64,000 nucleotides of DNA from Halodesulfovibrio sp. (lineage in GTDB: Bacteria > Desulfobacterota > Desulfovibrionia > Desulfovibrionales > Desulfovibrionaceae). Positions 35,942-46,165 of this stretch are shown one piece after another. Where the stretch lies: contig NZ_JADMLB010000021.1 of NCBI RefSeq assembly GCF_015482765.1, positions 18,145-82,144 of the forward strand. Direction: 5' to 3'. Position 1 is the stretch's first letter. Each line of letters starts with the position of its first letter. The notes under the pieces were generated by a model. That model searched no databases and was not told the origin of the DNA. It was given only the letters and a program-made list of their open reading frames with translations. Both the position numbers and the translations under genes were made by a program.

Positions 35942-36150
35942 GGGAACTGTATTTCTCACACCCTACCGCCTCCTCAAAAACTATTCTCTCCCCCTTTAGT
36001 TCTGCTACGTCTTTCTATTTCTTTAACTAATGCATAGTTGCATCTTTTTTCGGCATTCCTATTGCCCCAACAGTCACAATTCTGTACTCTGCACGTGCAT
36101 TTTTTGGAAAATGCCTTTATGTATTTTCGCCAGAAACAAAGGGATTTACT

Positions 36151-36603
36151 ATGGATATACTTGCAATACGTGAACACCTCATTGCAACAGTTATGGACCG
36201 TATAGACGATTCCACAGGCACCCGCTCAGAGGCGCTTAAGGAATTTATGGACGTAACACTTCCAAACATCGGAAAAGATGCTTCTGCTGAAATCTCTCAG
36301 CATATTCCAACCCTACCGGACACAATCTACAAAAAATGGGCTGAAATGTTTGCAGACCGCATGTTGCAAACCGTTAAAACAGCACAACTTGTTGATATGT
36401 GTGACAACACAGAAGAAAGTAATGCAACTATCGCTCTAGTGTACCTCATGTTCATGGAATCAGAGCGAATGGAAGAACAGATAGCAAAAGATTTGGCAGA
36501 GCTTGGCGTAGAAGCCGGCAACACAGATGAAGTCGGCAATTTTCTTGGTGACTACCTTCGAACCGCGTTGGGCGCGCGAGGAGAAGAACAAGTACAACAG
36601 TAA
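36151..36603 (+). CDS. Helical protein of unknown function
   Basis: A 150-residue soluble protein that is almost wholly helical and acidic (LIATVMDRIDDSTGTRSEALKEFMD, MFMESERMEEQIAKDLAELG). I do not recognise a family. It has no membrane segment and one cysteine. It starts at an ATG with weak upstream signal and ends at a clear terminator. Composition matches its neighbours, so it looks native. Confidence 0.65.
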   Translation: MDILAIREHLIATVMDRIDDSTGTRSEALKEFMDVTLPNIGKDASAEISQHIPTLPDTIYKKWAEMFADRMLQTVKTAQLVDMCDNTEESNATIALVYLMFMESERMEEQIAKDLAELGVEAGNTDEVGNFLGDYLRTALGARGEEQVQQ

Positions 36604-36662
36604 TTTTTTGCACCAATTACTAAGACTGCTCAAAAGCTAAATAGTTTCGTAGGTTGAAAACT

Positions 36663-36701
36663 AAAAAAGACCAAATACCTTTTCGGTATTTGGTCTTTTA
36701 C
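36663..36701 (+). terminator. Terminator of the 36151 gene
   Basis: AAAAGACCAAATACC and GGTATTTGGTCTTTT are perfect arms around a short T-rich loop, flanked by A and T. Confidence 0.85.
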
Positions 36702-36754
36702 ATTGTTAGGGTGCCCCAAACAACGGTACACAATTTCCCGCTTGTCATATCAAG

Positions 36755-36991
36755 CTACTTCAGTTCTACTCGAAGACCATCGGGTTCTGAGATAAGATGA
36801 ATCTGCTCACCACCCGCGTTAAGATTGTGGTCCATTCCTTGGAACAAAGAGGCGCATGAGGTCCAGTCATCATTTAAAAAAACTTCCTGCGCCCCGCCGT
36901 TGGACTCAAAACGCAACTGCGTACCATCTTTAAGGGTCAGTAACTCTGTTTCGTGAAGAACTACTGGCAGATCTTTGTACGTAAACGTCAT
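36755..36991 (-). CDS. Small conserved-looking protein of unknown function
   Basis: A 78-residue soluble protein mostly of beta strands (YKDLPVVLHETELLTLKDGTQLRFESNGG...). I chose the ATG at 36991, since AAAGGAGG precedes it. The longer open frame uses that sequence as codons. No family is recognised. It is divergent from tex. Confidence 0.6.
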   Translation of the reverse strand: MTFTYKDLPVVLHETELLTLKDGTQLRFESNGGAQEVFLNDDWTSCASLFQGMDHNLNAGGEQIHLISEPDGLRVELK

Positions 36992-37084
36992 AACTTCCTC
37001 CTTTCCCACATGGGCAATGCGGTTTTGAATACACTGTAAGTAACTACTAACATACCATACGCAAGAAAGAGAGCATTATTTATA

Positions 37085-39211
37085 ATGACAAACTCACAAA
37101 AAATTATAGCTCAAGAACTTGGACTGAACGAAAAAAACGTCGCTTCTGTTTTAGATTTATTAGCAGAAGGAGCAACGGTTCCCTTTATCGCCCGATACAG
37201 AAAAGAGGCAACCGGTTCGCTGGATGAAGTGGCTATCGCGGATATTCGAGACAAGCATGAAGTGTTAACAGCTCTCAACAAGCGCAGAGATTCTATTATA
37301 GCATCTCTCACAGAACGTGACCAGCTTACAGACAAGCTCACAACGGCATTGCAACAAGCAACCACTCTTTCTCAACTGGAAGACATCTACCTGCCTTACA
37401 AGCCTAAGCGGCGCACCAGAGCACAGACAGCACGAGAAAAAGGGTTAGAACCTCTGGCCAACCTTCTCTTTGAACAGGAAAATTGCAAGCTAAGCTCTCT
37501 GGTTGCAGCGTATATTTCTGATGAAAAAGATGTGCCCGATGCCGAGGCTGCTTTAAAAGGTGCACGCGATATTATCGCAGAGCGAATCAGTGAAGACACG
37601 CCTACTCGAACTGTTTTTCGCAAAATTTTTACGGTTAAAGGTATTTGTACATCCAAGCTTGCCCGTGGAAAAAAGGAAGAGGATGCTGCAACTTATAAAG
37701 ATTACATAAACTGGGAAGAAGCTATCAGCAAAGCCCCCGGTCACCGCCTTCTTGCAATGTTTCGCGGAGAGCAGGAAGGACTCCTTAGCCTCTCCATACG
37801 ACCAGAGGAAGGACTTGCCTTGAATGCACTTTCCCAACACTTTGTTACTTCCGGTAACGAATGCGGGAAACAAGTTCGTTTGGCATGCGAAGATGCATAT
37901 AAACGGCTTCTTGCACCTTCTTTGGAAAACGACATCCGTACAGAATTAAAAACTCGTGCGGATATAGAAGCTATCTCTGTTTTTGCGTCCAACTTGCGCG
38001 AACTTCTTCTTGCCGCGCCGCTCGGTCAAAAAAGAGTCCTTGCACTTGATCCGGGTTTCAGAACCGGCGCAAAACTTGTTTGTCTTTCTGAACATGGCGA
38101 TCTGCTTCACAACGAGACTATTTTCCCCACATCTGGTGCAGCGAAAGAGGCACAGGCTGGTGAGCGTGTTAAAAGCCTTGTGGCAAAGTACGACATCGAA
38201 ACCATCGCCATTGGCAACGGTACTGCTTCCCGCGAAACAGAAAGCTTTGTACGTGCCCTCAATATTCCCGACGTAACCATCAATATGGTAAACGAATCTG
38301 GAGCGTCAGTTTACTCTGCCTCCGAAGTTGCCCGTGAAGAATTCCCAAATGAAGACATCACGGTACGAGGCGCTGTTTCCATCGGTCGCAGACTTATGGA
38401 CCCTCTGGCTGAATTGGTTAAGATTGATCCTAAATCAATCGGAGTCGGGCAATATCAGCACGATGTAAACCAGACTGAGCTTAAAAAATCTCTCGATGAT
38501 GTTGTTGCATCTTGTGTTAACAGCGTCGGTGTCGAGCTTAACACCGCCAGCAAAGAACTGCTTACTCATGTTTCAGGTCTCGGCCCAGTGCTTGCCCAAA
38601 ACATTGTCGGTTACCGTGCAGAGAATGGTGCATTCTCCTCTCGCAAGGAGCTGTTAAAGGTTGCGCGTCTTGGCCCTAAAGCCTACCAGCAATGCGCTGG
38701 ATTCTTACGCATCCATAACGCTAAAAACCCGCTTGATGCCTCTGCGGTGCATCCTGAATCGTACAAAGTGGTTGAGCAGATTGCTAAAGATCTTGCGGTA
38801 AAGCTTCCAGAATTAATCGGAAAGGAAGATATTGCTTCCAGAATACAGTTAGAAAAATATGTCTCCGACCAGATCGGCCTGCCAACCTTGAACGACATTA
38901 TGAAAGAACTTGCTCGTCCCGGTCGCGACCCGCGTGAACAATTCACTGCATTTGAATTTGCCGATGTCCACAAAATTTCTGACCTCTATGAGGGGATGAC
39001 ACTTCCGGGGATTGTAACCAATGTGACTAAATTCGGAGCATTTGTTGACGTAGGAGTTCATCAGGACGGGCTTGTGCATATTTCTCAACTGGCAGATCGT
39101 TTTGTAAGCGATCCTTCCGAAGTTGTGCGTGTTCAACAAAAGGTAAAAGTTAAAGTTCTTGAGGTGGATGCTGCTAGAAAGCGAATTTCACTCAGCATGA
39201 AGAACGTCTAA
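37085..39211 (+). CDS. tex: Tex family RNA-binding transcription accessory protein
   Basis: A 708-residue Tex protein with the Tex N-terminal helices, a YqgF-like domain (VLALDPGFRTGAKLVCL at about residue 320), a helix-hairpin-helix block, and a C-terminal S1 domain (about 635-705; GMTLPGIVTNVTKFGAFVDVGVHQDGLVHISQLAD). Tex binds nucleic acid and affects transcription and stress tolerance. Length is near the usual 720-780 range. A terminator follows. Confidence 0.95.
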   Translation: MTNSQKIIAQELGLNEKNVASVLDLLAEGATVPFIARYRKEATGSLDEVAIADIRDKHEVLTALNKRRDSIIASLTERDQLTDKLTTALQQATTLSQLEDIYLPYKPKRRTRAQTAREKGLEPLANLLFEQENCKLSSLVAAYISDEKDVPDAEAALKGARDIIAERISEDTPTRTVFRKIFTVKGICTSKLARGKKEEDAATYKDYINWEEAISKAPGHRLLAMFRGEQEGLLSLSIRPEEGLALNALSQHFVTSGNECGKQVRLACEDAYKRLLAPSLENDIRTELKTRADIEAISVFASNLRELLLAAPLGQKRVLALDPGFRTGAKLVCLSEHGDLLHNETIFPTSGAAKEAQAGERVKSLVAKYDIETIAIGNGTASRETESFVRALNIPDVTINMVNESGASVYSASEVAREEFPNEDITVRGAVSIGRRLMDPLAELVKIDPKSIGVGQYQHDVNQTELKKSLDDVVASCVNSVGVELNTASKELLTHVSGLGPVLAQNIVGYRAENGAFSSRKELLKVARLGPKAYQQCAGFLRIHNAKNPLDASAVHPESYKVVEQIAKDLAVKLPELIGKEDIASRIQLEKYVSDQIGLPTLNDIMKELARPGRDPREQFTAFEFADVHKISDLYEGMTLPGIVTNVTKFGAFVDVGVHQDGLVHISQLADRFVSDPSEVVRVQQKVKVKVLEVDAARKRISLSMKNV

Positions 39212-39231
39212 TCTACATATATGCAATAAAA

Positions 39232-39275
39232 AAAGCCCCTCTGAATTTGGTATCACCAAACCGGAGGGGCTTTGT
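39232..39275. terminator. Bidirectional terminator between tex and the acyl-CoA synthetase gene
   Basis: AAAGCCCCTC and GAGGGGCTTT pair, and the inner TTTGGT/ACCAAA adds a second stem. An A run lies on the left and T on the right, so both converging genes can use it. Confidence 0.88.
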
Positions 39276-39293
39276 TATTTCAACAACTGGCGC

Positions 39294-40946
39294 TTATTCA
39301 GATTGAGCATCCTGCTGACGAATTTCTACACGACGAATCTTACCGGAGATAGTCTTCGGCAACTCTTTCACATAGTTCACAATTCGAGGATACTTATACG
39401 GAGCTGTAACCTTTTTTACATGATTCTGAAGCTCTTTAGTAAGCTCTTCAGATTCTTCGTAATCAGGAGCAAGCACGATTGTTGCTTTAACCAGCTGACC
39501 GCGTAAGTCGTCCGGAACACCGGTAACTGCGGCTTCCACAACAGCAGGATGGGCAACAAGCGCCGACTCAACTTCAAAAGGCCCAATGCGGTACCCTGAA
39601 GATTTAATCAAGTCATCCACGCGTCCAAGGAACCAGAAGTACCCGTCTTCATCCATCCACGCCTTATCACCGGTATGGTAATAACCGTCGAACATGACAG
39701 AAGCTGTTTTTTCAGGATCTTCAACATACCCTGCGAATAAACCGACAGGTGCACCTTCGGAAGTCTTTACACAAATTTCGCCTTCCTGACCCGGTTCGCA
39801 GATATTGCCTTCGGCGTCCATAAGGACAACATCCCAGCCCGGTGCAGGTCTACCAATAGAACCCGGTTTTGCCTCCATGCAAGGGAGAGTAAGGATCTGC
39901 AAAGAAGTCTCTGTCTGTCCGTACCCTTCATAAATCGGCAATCCGGTGATTTTCTGCCATTCGGTGAACACGCTATCGTTCAGCAATTCGCCTGCTGTTG
40001 TGCAATGGCGCAATGCTGACAAATCGTACTTCGCCAAATCCTGACGAATCAAAAAGCGATATACAGTCGGAGGTGCACAGAATGTGGTTACTTTGTGCTC
40101 TGCCAACTGCTCAAGCAGTTCTGCAGGCTCAAATTTACCACGGAAATCCCATACAAACACGGCGGCACCAGCCATCCACTGTCCGTAGAATTTGCCCCAT
40201 ACAGCCTTTCCCCAGCCTGTATCTGCTAATGTCAGGTGCAGGTCACCCGGCTCAAGATCGTGCCAGTACGCGCCTGTTACATAATGTCCAAGCGGGTATG
40301 TGTGGATATGTTCAACCATCTTCGGCATACCGGTTGTACCGGAAGAGAAGAAGATGAGCAGCGGATCATTTCCACCGGCATTACGTTCCGGTTCCTGCGG
40401 ACGCGGGAACTCAGATGGGCCGGATGCTACGAGATCATCATACGCATGCCATCCGTCAGCAACAGATTCACCTCCGACCTGTACAAGACAGGTCAGGGAC
40501 GGACAGTTTGCTCGTGCAGCTTCAACACGGTCCGCCACTGAATCTTCCACGATCATACCGCGGATATGAGCACGACGGACGCGAAAATCAATATCTTTTA
40601 CAGTCAACTGTGAAGGAGACGGAACTGGTACAAGTCCAAGCCTATGGCAAGCAAGCATGGACACCCAGAACTCAACACGACGGTACAGAATAAGCATTAC
40701 TCTGTCGCCTTTCTTGAGACCCTGCGCTTCTAAGGCACCAGCAAGTTTTGCGGATTGTTCCTGAAACCATGCAAAAGAGTAATCGTTGCGAGTACCCGAA
40801 TCATCAACATGCACCATTGCAAGGCGTTTTGGATCTTCATCTGCGATGGAATCCAACACATCGTATGCAAAATTGAAATTATCAGGAACATTGAGTGCAA
40901 ACTCGTGCACAAACTCTTCATAGCTGGAACTGGAAAACTTTTTCAT
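39294..40946 (-). CDS. AMP-forming acyl-CoA synthetase (medium-chain/acetate type)
   Basis: A 550-residue ANL-superfamily ligase. The AMP-binding P-loop is FFSSGTTGMPKMVEH, the A5 motif is YEGYGQTET, the A7 motif is YHTGDKAWMDEDGYFWFLGRVDDLIKSSGYRIGPFEVE, and the catalytic lysine is in LPKTISGKIRRVEIR. It activates a short- or medium-chain acid to acyl-CoA. The ATG at 40946 is chosen over an upstream one for its nearby AGGATAGAG. An XRE-cupin regulator gene stands upstream in the same direction, with an operator palindrome in front of it, so co-regulation is likely. Confidence 0.9.
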   Translation of the reverse strand: MKKFSSSSYEEFVHEFALNVPDNFNFAYDVLDSIADEDPKRLAMVHVDDSGTRNDYSFAWFQEQSAKLAGALEAQGLKKGDRVMLILYRRVEFWVSMLACHRLGLVPVPSPSQLTVKDIDFRVRRAHIRGMIVEDSVADRVEAARANCPSLTCLVQVGGESVADGWHAYDDLVASGPSEFPRPQEPERNAGGNDPLLIFFSSGTTGMPKMVEHIHTYPLGHYVTGAYWHDLEPGDLHLTLADTGWGKAVWGKFYGQWMAGAAVFVWDFRGKFEPAELLEQLAEHKVTTFCAPPTVYRFLIRQDLAKYDLSALRHCTTAGELLNDSVFTEWQKITGLPIYEGYGQTETSLQILTLPCMEAKPGSIGRPAPGWDVVLMDAEGNICEPGQEGEICVKTSEGAPVGLFAGYVEDPEKTASVMFDGYYHTGDKAWMDEDGYFWFLGRVDDLIKSSGYRIGPFEVESALVAHPAVVEAAVTGVPDDLRGQLVKATIVLAPDYEESEELTKELQNHVKKVTAPYKYPRIVNYVKELPKTISGKIRRVEIRQQDAQSE

Positions 40947-41104
40947 CACTCTATCCTTATCCCCAGTATCAGGGATACCATTCACCGCAATATGCGGTAT
41001 TAACGTACTAACTTTTTTGACAACATCCCCTGTGTCATGTCCCCTCCCGGCGTGTATTCACACTTGCGGGGGTGCAGCAGTTCATTCACTGCACCGGAAA
41101 GGGA

Positions 41105-41662
41105 CTAGCTAATCACGTCAAGGAAAGTAGCCGGATCGCCATCCAAACCACGTAAGGCATGCGGAATACGTGAATCAAAGTAAATGGAATCACCAGCTTC
41201 TAGCTTATGGCGTGTCTGATCAAGCCATACTTCCAACTTGCCTTCGAGCAGGTAAATAAATTCCTGACCGCTATGCTCGTTCCAAGTAAGCTCGTTTAAA
41301 TCTTTAGCAGGAACTGTTACAAGGAACGGCTCCATCTTTTTATTTGTAAATCGTGCAGCAAGGTTGAAATAGTCATAATCTTTACGACGCTCTACGCTGA
41401 GCCCTTCACCTTTACGCACGAGAGTGTAATCATGCAGATGCCCTTCCTGACCTGTAATAAGGGACGCAAGGTCCACACCACAGACAGTGGCAACATCTTT
41501 AAGATAGCTAACAGGAATCTCGGTTTCGCCCTCTTCGTATAAGGCTACGGTTTCCGGCTTAACTCCGATTTTCTCAGAGAGCTCTTCTACCGTCATATCT
41601 ACTGCTTCACGAAGCCCATGCAATCGGGGAGCAATTTCTCTATATGCTTTATTTTCGTGCAT
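41105..41662 (-). CDS. XRE-family regulator with C-terminal cupin domain
   Basis: A 185-residue regulator. Residues about 10-65 are a helix-turn-helix (LREAVDMTVEELSEKIGVKPETVALYEEGETEIPVSYL). Residues about 105-180 are a cupin (ELTWNEHSGQEFIYLLEGKLEVWL, with metal-binding His and Glu, and FDSRIPHALRG). Such proteins sense a small molecule in the cupin. I chose the ATG at 41662, which has AGGAGG upstream. It lies directly before an acyl-CoA synthetase gene, which it may control along with itself through the palindrome at 41682. Confidence 0.9.
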   Translation of the reverse strand: MHENKAYREIAPRLHGLREAVDMTVEELSEKIGVKPETVALYEEGETEIPVSYLKDVATVCGVDLASLITGQEGHLHDYTLVRKGEGLSVERRKDYDYFNLAARFTNKKMEPFLVTVPAKDLNELTWNEHSGQEFIYLLEGKLEVWLDQTRHKLEAGDSIYFDSRIPHALRGLDGDPATFLDVIS

Positions 41663-41681
41663 ATTTCCTCCTAACTGACAA

Positions 41682-41714
41682 TGTAATAACATTGTTCACA
41701 GCAGCGTTATTACA
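41682..41714. promoter_or_regulatory. Inverted-repeat operator upstream of the XRE-cupin gene
   Basis: TGTAATAAC at 41682-41690 and GTTATTACA at 41706-41714 are perfect 9-bp arms spaced 15 bases apart. The near arm is about 20 bases before the start codon, overlapping where a promoter or ribosome site would be. It probably serves autoregulation. Confidence 0.65.
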
Positions 41715-41820
41715 TTTTTGTTAAAAAGCAAAGCTTTTCTTCCTTTACCAACCCGCCAGCGTTGTTCTTTAAAAGCGTGCGTTTGCCAATGGGGATGTTA
41801 CGCAAGGCGCATTATGCCCT

Positions 41821-41865
41821 AAAAAACAAAAAAGGCGCGTGCCGCATCGAGCGGTACGCGCCTTA
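41821..41865 (-). terminator. Terminator of the dnaA-like gene
   Basis: On the minus strand AAGGCGCGTACCGC and GCGGCACGCGCCTT form a 14-bp stem with one mismatch and are followed by a T run. It lies 30 bases after the dnaA stop. Confidence 0.88.
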
Positions 41866-41897
41866 TCACTAACAAGACTTACGACCCCCGACTATTC

Positions 41898-43325
41898 TCA
41901 GGGGGCGGAAATTCGTCCATTCTTTTCAATCATCTTCACAGTATTTGACACCTGACGACCAGTCGGTGTGCTGCGGCTCATTTCCCGTTCCAAGTTCGTA
42001 ATACCTTTCAGTACTGTTGAATGGCGACGGTTAAACTGCAAACCAATCTGTTTTAACGACAGATCAGTATGCTTACGAGCGAGATAGAAGATGGTGTTAC
42101 GCGCGGTTACCAGCTCACGCTTACGACTACGTGAGTTAAGCTGATCGTATGAAAGATCAAAACAGCTGCAAACACAACGTACAATTGAGTCCATGTTCAT
42201 AACGACTTCACGGGATGCATAATGCCCGATCACGTCCCATGCCATGTCCATAGAAATTCGTTCGTTCAGGATACGTGCTTTCAGAATGAGGTTATGTAAG
42301 CAGCTCTCTATCTGACGTACATCTGAATGAATGTTTTCTGCAAGTAAATCAGTCACGTTTTCCGGCAAATCTACCTGATAAAGACGTGCTTTCTTGCAAA
42401 GAATATCACGACGGGTCTCAAAGTCCGGTTTATCGATAACGGCAAGGAACCCGGAACAGAAGCGGGAAACAAGCTGATTATCAACGTCTTTAAGATCACG
42501 TGGAGCAAAAGAACTGGACAGCACCACACGGGAACCGCGGGACTGCAAAGATTTTATTGTTGCAAGCACTTCATCTTGCATACGTTCTTTGCCTTGAAGG
42601 AAGTGAACATCTTCTAGCAGCAACAAGTCTACGTCACGGTAACGGGACTTAAAGCGCTCTGTATCACGATGTTTAAGAGAGGTAACAAGACCTGTAGCGA
42701 ATTCTTCCGCTGTAAGGTACTCGACTCTTGGATTTACACGATTGCTATGACGACACAGCTGACCGCCAACAGCCTGCATGAGGTGTGTTTTTCCAAGCCC
42801 CGGTGCTGAACTTAAAAAGAGAGTACTGCAAGAAAGAGAATCACGAGTGATACCTTGTGATGCGGCAAAAGCAAGGTCGTTGCTTGGTCCAACCACAAAG
42901 CTGTCGAAGTCAAAACGCCAATCAATGGCTTTAGAGACTAATGGCTGTTCTACTGGAAGCTGCTGCTGAACTACGCGCTTATTATCTGCACCAAAAAGTA
43001 CCGGCGCAGAAGCGGTCTGGGGTTCAGGTACACGTGTAGCTTTCGGTGCAGCAGTTTTTGCCTGCACTTTCGGCTTAACAACAGCTTTCGCGGCACCTGC
43101 AACAACAGTAATAGTTGGACGTTCACCCATAACAGTAGCCGCAGCTTCCGAGATATCGTTCACAAGACGCTCACGCACCCATGAAGCCACGAAATCATTG
43201 GAAGCTGTCAGTCGAATGGCAGTACCATCAACTTCAGCTTGTAACGGTGAAATCCATACTTTGAAAATGCCGGGATTAAGGCTTTCTTGTAGAATTTCTC
43301 GAATTTGACCCCAAATATCAATCAT
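41898..43325 (-). CDS. dnaA: DnaA-type replication initiator, diverged
   Basis: A 475-residue AAA+ protein with the four DnaA domains: an N-terminal oligomerisation domain ([25 protein letters not shown]), a variable linker (about 75-135), the ATPase (Walker [11 protein letters not shown], Walker [16 protein letters not shown]) and a C-terminal DNA-binding domain. Two features depart from the canon. The Walker B acidic pair is ED rather than DD. The DNA-recognition motif normally GGRDHTTV is [10 protein letters not shown]. It is not beside dnaN or gyrB. I suspect it is a second, divergent copy as occurs in Desulfovibrio, but a normal copy is not visible here. Start ATG 43325 with AGGA upstream. 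Confidence 0.8.
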   Translation of the reverse strand: MIDIWGQIREILQESLNPGIFKVWISPLQAEVDGTAIRLTASNDFVASWVRERLVNDISEAAATVMGERPTITVVAGAAKAVVKPKVQAKTAAPKATRVPEPQTASAPVLFGADNKRVVQQQLPVEQPLVSKAIDWRFDFDSFVVGPSNDLAFAASQGITRDSLSCSTLFLSSAPGLGKTHLMQAVGGQLCRHSNRVNPRVEYLTAEEFATGLVTSLKHRDTERFKSRYRDVDLLLLEDVHFLQGKERMQDEVLATIKSLQSRGSRVVLSSSFAPRDLKDVDNQLVSRFCSGFLAVIDKPDFETRRDILCKKARLYQVDLPENVTDLLAENIHSDVRQIESCLHNLILKARILNERISMDMAWDVIGHYASREVVMNMDSIVRCVCSCFDLSYDQLNSRSRKRELVTARNTIFYLARKHTDLSLKQIGLQFNRRHSTVLKGITNLEREMSRSTPTGRQVSNTVKMIEKNGRISAP

Positions 43326-43833
43326 GGGGATGTTCCTACGTTCTTTCATGCTATTCCGCAATTCGAGTTAAACCGTTGATACCTGTTAGTCTCTGCACAG
43401 GCGCTATCATTCGGCTAAGTTCAACAATCTATCGATTTATCTACCTTTTTTAGCAAAACACTATTTTAAGGAGAATTATTCAACACACGTACAACAAGAG
43501 TTGGCGCGGTAGACTTTATAGTTTCCACATTTCTGTGGAAAAGTTTTCCACAATTAGTATTGCCGAAAACTGAAGAATTCGCCTTTTAAAGCTAATATTC
43601 GAAAAAGGCAATCATCTGACGCACTTTTTATTCTAGCTTTTTTGTAAAAAAGTATGTGAGAGCCACACTATCATGAAGCTCTCACGTTTAAATCAAATCG
43701 AAAGAGTGAGTTTATACAATACGTTATAAAAAACAATCATCGTACAGAACTCTTCAGGGCTAATGCCGTATTGTAAATAACAAATATACAACCAACCAAT
43801 ATAAGCCGGTTATAAGCGGTGACACCCAATTAG
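43326..43833. other. dnaA upstream region with DnaA-box cluster and hairpin
   Basis: A 508-base AT-rich gene-free stretch. It contains three DnaA-box-like 9-mers within 32 bases: GTTTCCACA (43521-43529), the inverted TGTGGAAAA (43534-43542) and TTTTCCACA (43544-43552). It also holds an 8-bp hairpin (GTGAGAGC/GCTCTCAC, 43656-43685). This could be an origin, or an autoregulatory region of the dnaA-like gene. Which one is inference. Confidence 0.5.
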
Positions 43834-44556
43834 TTATGGCAACGGGTAACGACCGCAGGTGAACTTCTCCCCTTCAGGGCAGTACTTCAACTTCTCGCAG
43901 CGAGCACCTGCGTCATCAAAAACACATGGTAACTCTCTTTGACAAATTTTAAGCATCTGATTGGCCAACTCTCTGATTTCCCACTGAGCACGAGTACAAC
44001 AGCGATGTTCAAAAAAGTTAATAAGGCTTCGACAGTTCATTGTTACTACAATCTTTGATTCTGTAGCTTGCGGTAACACAAAACGGGCATCTTCTTTTGC
44101 TTTTTCTCCGCGCCCGTTCTCTTCAAGAATCTTTTTCAATTCCTGATAAGCATCGCCCACTTCATCTAAGAACTTTTCAAAACGTTCTTTTGCTTCCGGA
44201 ATTTTGGCAAACGCAGGCGGTAAAATGTAGTCAAAATCACTACCGTCTACATAACGCTGACTCTGCTGTGAAAAAGAAGCAATACGATGACGAACAAGCT
44301 GATGCGTCAAGGCACGAGAAACACCTTCGATCGCAAAGGTAAAAGAAACATGCTCAATCGGGCTGGCATGACCGGACTCCATAACTTTACGGATAAAAGC
44401 GGCCTGCTTTTCTTCGGAAATATCCCCATCTACAAGCTTGGTGTGCATGTCGCCCACGAAGCCTGCATGGTAGCACTGTCTGAACGCTGCATAAATAACT
44501 GCCATCGGATCTGGAGTTGAGGCAACAAGTTCTACCCTGCATTTTTTCTGAGGCAT
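43834..44556 (-). CDS. thyX: FAD-dependent thymidylate synthase
   Basis: A 240-residue ThyX that makes dTMP from dUMP with FAD, NADPH and methylene-tetrahydrofolate. The signature RHRIASFSQQSQRY (RHRxxSxxxxSxR) is complete. GHASPIEHVSFTFAIEGVSR and the C-terminal CRSLINFFEHRCCTRAQWEIREL are typical. A GGAGG site precedes the ATG. No thyA is in the window. Confidence 0.96.
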   Translation of the reverse strand: MPQKKCRVELVASTPDPMAVIYAAFRQCYHAGFVGDMHTKLVDGDISEEKQAAFIRKVMESGHASPIEHVSFTFAIEGVSRALTHQLVRHRIASFSQQSQRYVDGSDFDYILPPAFAKIPEAKERFEKFLDEVGDAYQELKKILEENGRGEKAKEDARFVLPQATESKIVVTMNCRSLINFFEHRCCTRAQWEIRELANQMLKICQRELPCVFDDAGARCEKLKYCPEGEKFTCGRYPLP

Positions 44557-44591
44557 ATTTCCTCCTTAGCTATGAGTTATATCGGCACGAC

Positions 44592-45560
44592 CTATGCCAA
44601 AAAATTCAAATGACGGTACGCTTTAGCCGTGGCTACACGGCCTCTGTGTGTCCGTTTTATAAACCCGCATTGAATAAGATACGGTTCATATATATCTTCA
44701 ATGGTCTTCACATCTTCAGAACAGGCCACTGCCAGCGTTTTTGCTCCGACAGGCCCACCGCCATAATGTTCAATAAGAACACTCAGCAGCTTTCTGTCCA
44801 TCTGATCCAGCCCGCTTTCGTCAACATCCATCATTTTAAGAGCACTGCCTGCCAAATCAGCATCAACAGTTCTGCCCCCCTGTACGGTGGCAAAGTCGCG
44901 AACGCGACGCAGAAGTCTGTTGGCAATACGAGGCGTCCCACGGGAACGACGGCCTATTTCCAAGGCGCCATCCGGTGCTATATCTACGCCGAGAATGCGT
45001 GCAGTACGGGTTACAATAGTAGCGAGCTCTTGCGGGGTGTAAAATTCCAAACGGCAGATTACACCAAAGCGGTCACGCAGCGGTGAAGACAGTAAACCGA
45101 TGCGGGTTGTGGCTCCTACCAGAGTGAAGGGTTCCAAGTCAATCTTTACAGTACGAGCACCCGGCCCCTGACCGATAACAAGATCAAGCTTGAAATCTTC
45201 CATTGCCGGATACAGCACTTCTTCAACGCTGATCGGCATACGGTGGATTTCATCCACAAATAAAATATCGTTACGTCCAAGGTTCGTTAAAATCGCCGCT
45301 AAATCACCGCTTCTCTCAAGAACAGGGCCAGAAGTGGAAACTATATTCACTCCCAACTCTTCAGCCATAATCTGCGACAAGGTTGTCTTACCAAGCCCCG
45401 GGTTACCGTAAAACATCGTATGGTCCATAGCTTGACCACGAGTTTTAGCAGCTTCAATATAAATTTTTAAATTCTGGCGCAGCTCTTCCTGACCAATAAA
45501 GTCATCAAGAGACGAAGGACGTACAGACTCGTCCATGCAGATATTCTGATCAGTCTCCAT
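44592..45560 (-). CDS. ruvB: Holliday junction branch migration helicase RuvB
   Basis: A 322-residue AAA+ motor that drives Holliday-junction migration with RuvA. Walker A is [18 protein letters not shown], Walker B is ILFVDEIHR, sensor 1 is [21 protein letters not shown], and a winged-helix follows. It starts two bases after ruvA ends and so is co-transcribed. Confidence 0.97.
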   Translation of the reverse strand: METDQNICMDESVRPSSLDDFIGQEELRQNLKIYIEAAKTRGQAMDHTMFYGNPGLGKTTLSQIMAEELGVNIVSTSGPVLERSGDLAAILTNLGRNDILFVDEIHRMPISVEEVLYPAMEDFKLDLVIGQGPGARTVKIDLEPFTLVGATTRIGLLSSPLRDRFGVICRLEFYTPQELATIVTRTARILGVDIAPDGALEIGRRSRGTPRIANRLLRRVRDFATVQGGRTVDADLAGSALKMMDVDESGLDQMDRKLLSVLIEHYGGGPVGAKTLAVACSEDVKTIEDIYEPYLIQCGFIKRTHRGRVATAKAYRHLNFLA

Positions 45561-45562
45561 GC

Positions 45563-46165
45563 TTATCCCTTTGCAAGAGCTTTAAGCGCACTGCGAAGAG
45601 CACTGCCTACATCAAGATCCGGCTCATTTTTCAAAATAGTTTTAAGCAGCGGTGCCGCCTCGTCCTCGCCGTATCCGAGGTTAGCAAGACCATCAAGAGC
45701 ATCTCGATATACGCTCGTGGTCGGAGCATCATCTTTACCGGATACAACAGGCATTTCGTCAACTTTAAGCTTGTACTTAAGTTCTAGGAAAATGTGCTGT
45801 GCACCCTTTTTGCCAATACCGGAAACCTGAGTCAGGGCATTCACATCTTCTTCAAAAACAATACGTCGCAAGTCATCCGGACGAAATACAGAAAGGATAC
45901 CCAGAGCTGTCTTCCCGCCCACTTTTGAAATAGAAATAAGCGTGGTGTACATCTGGCGTTCGTCCCAAGACTCAAACCCATACAGCTCTAACGCGTCTTC
46001 GCGCACAACAGTATAGGCAAACACAGCAATGTCCCCACCCTTGGCAGGAACACGGTTCATAGTATGAGCCGGCAGTCGAACTTCGTACCCGACGCCACCT
46101 TCGGTGACGATAATGACACTCTGCTCCGTGGTCTCAGCAATTTTACCTTCGAGATATGCGATCAT
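45563..46165 (-). CDS. ruvA: Holliday junction DNA-binding protein RuvA
   Basis: A 200-residue RuvA with the OB domain at the N-terminus ([35 protein letters not shown]), the HhH region ([35 protein letters not shown]) and a C-terminal RuvB-binding domain ([23 protein letters not shown]). I chose the ATG at 46165. There is no clear ribosome site upstream of it, and the longer frame adds 22 unrelated residues. Confidence 0.94.
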   Translation of the reverse strand: MIAYLEGKIAETTEQSVIIVTEGGVGYEVRLPAHTMNRVPAKGGDIAVFAYTVVREDALELYGFESWDERQMYTTLISISKVGGKTALGILSVFRPDDLRRIVFEEDVNALTQVSGIGKKGAQHIFLELKYKLKVDEMPVVSGKDDAPTTSVYRDALDGLANLGYGEDEAAPLLKTILKNEPDLDVGSALRSALKALAKG

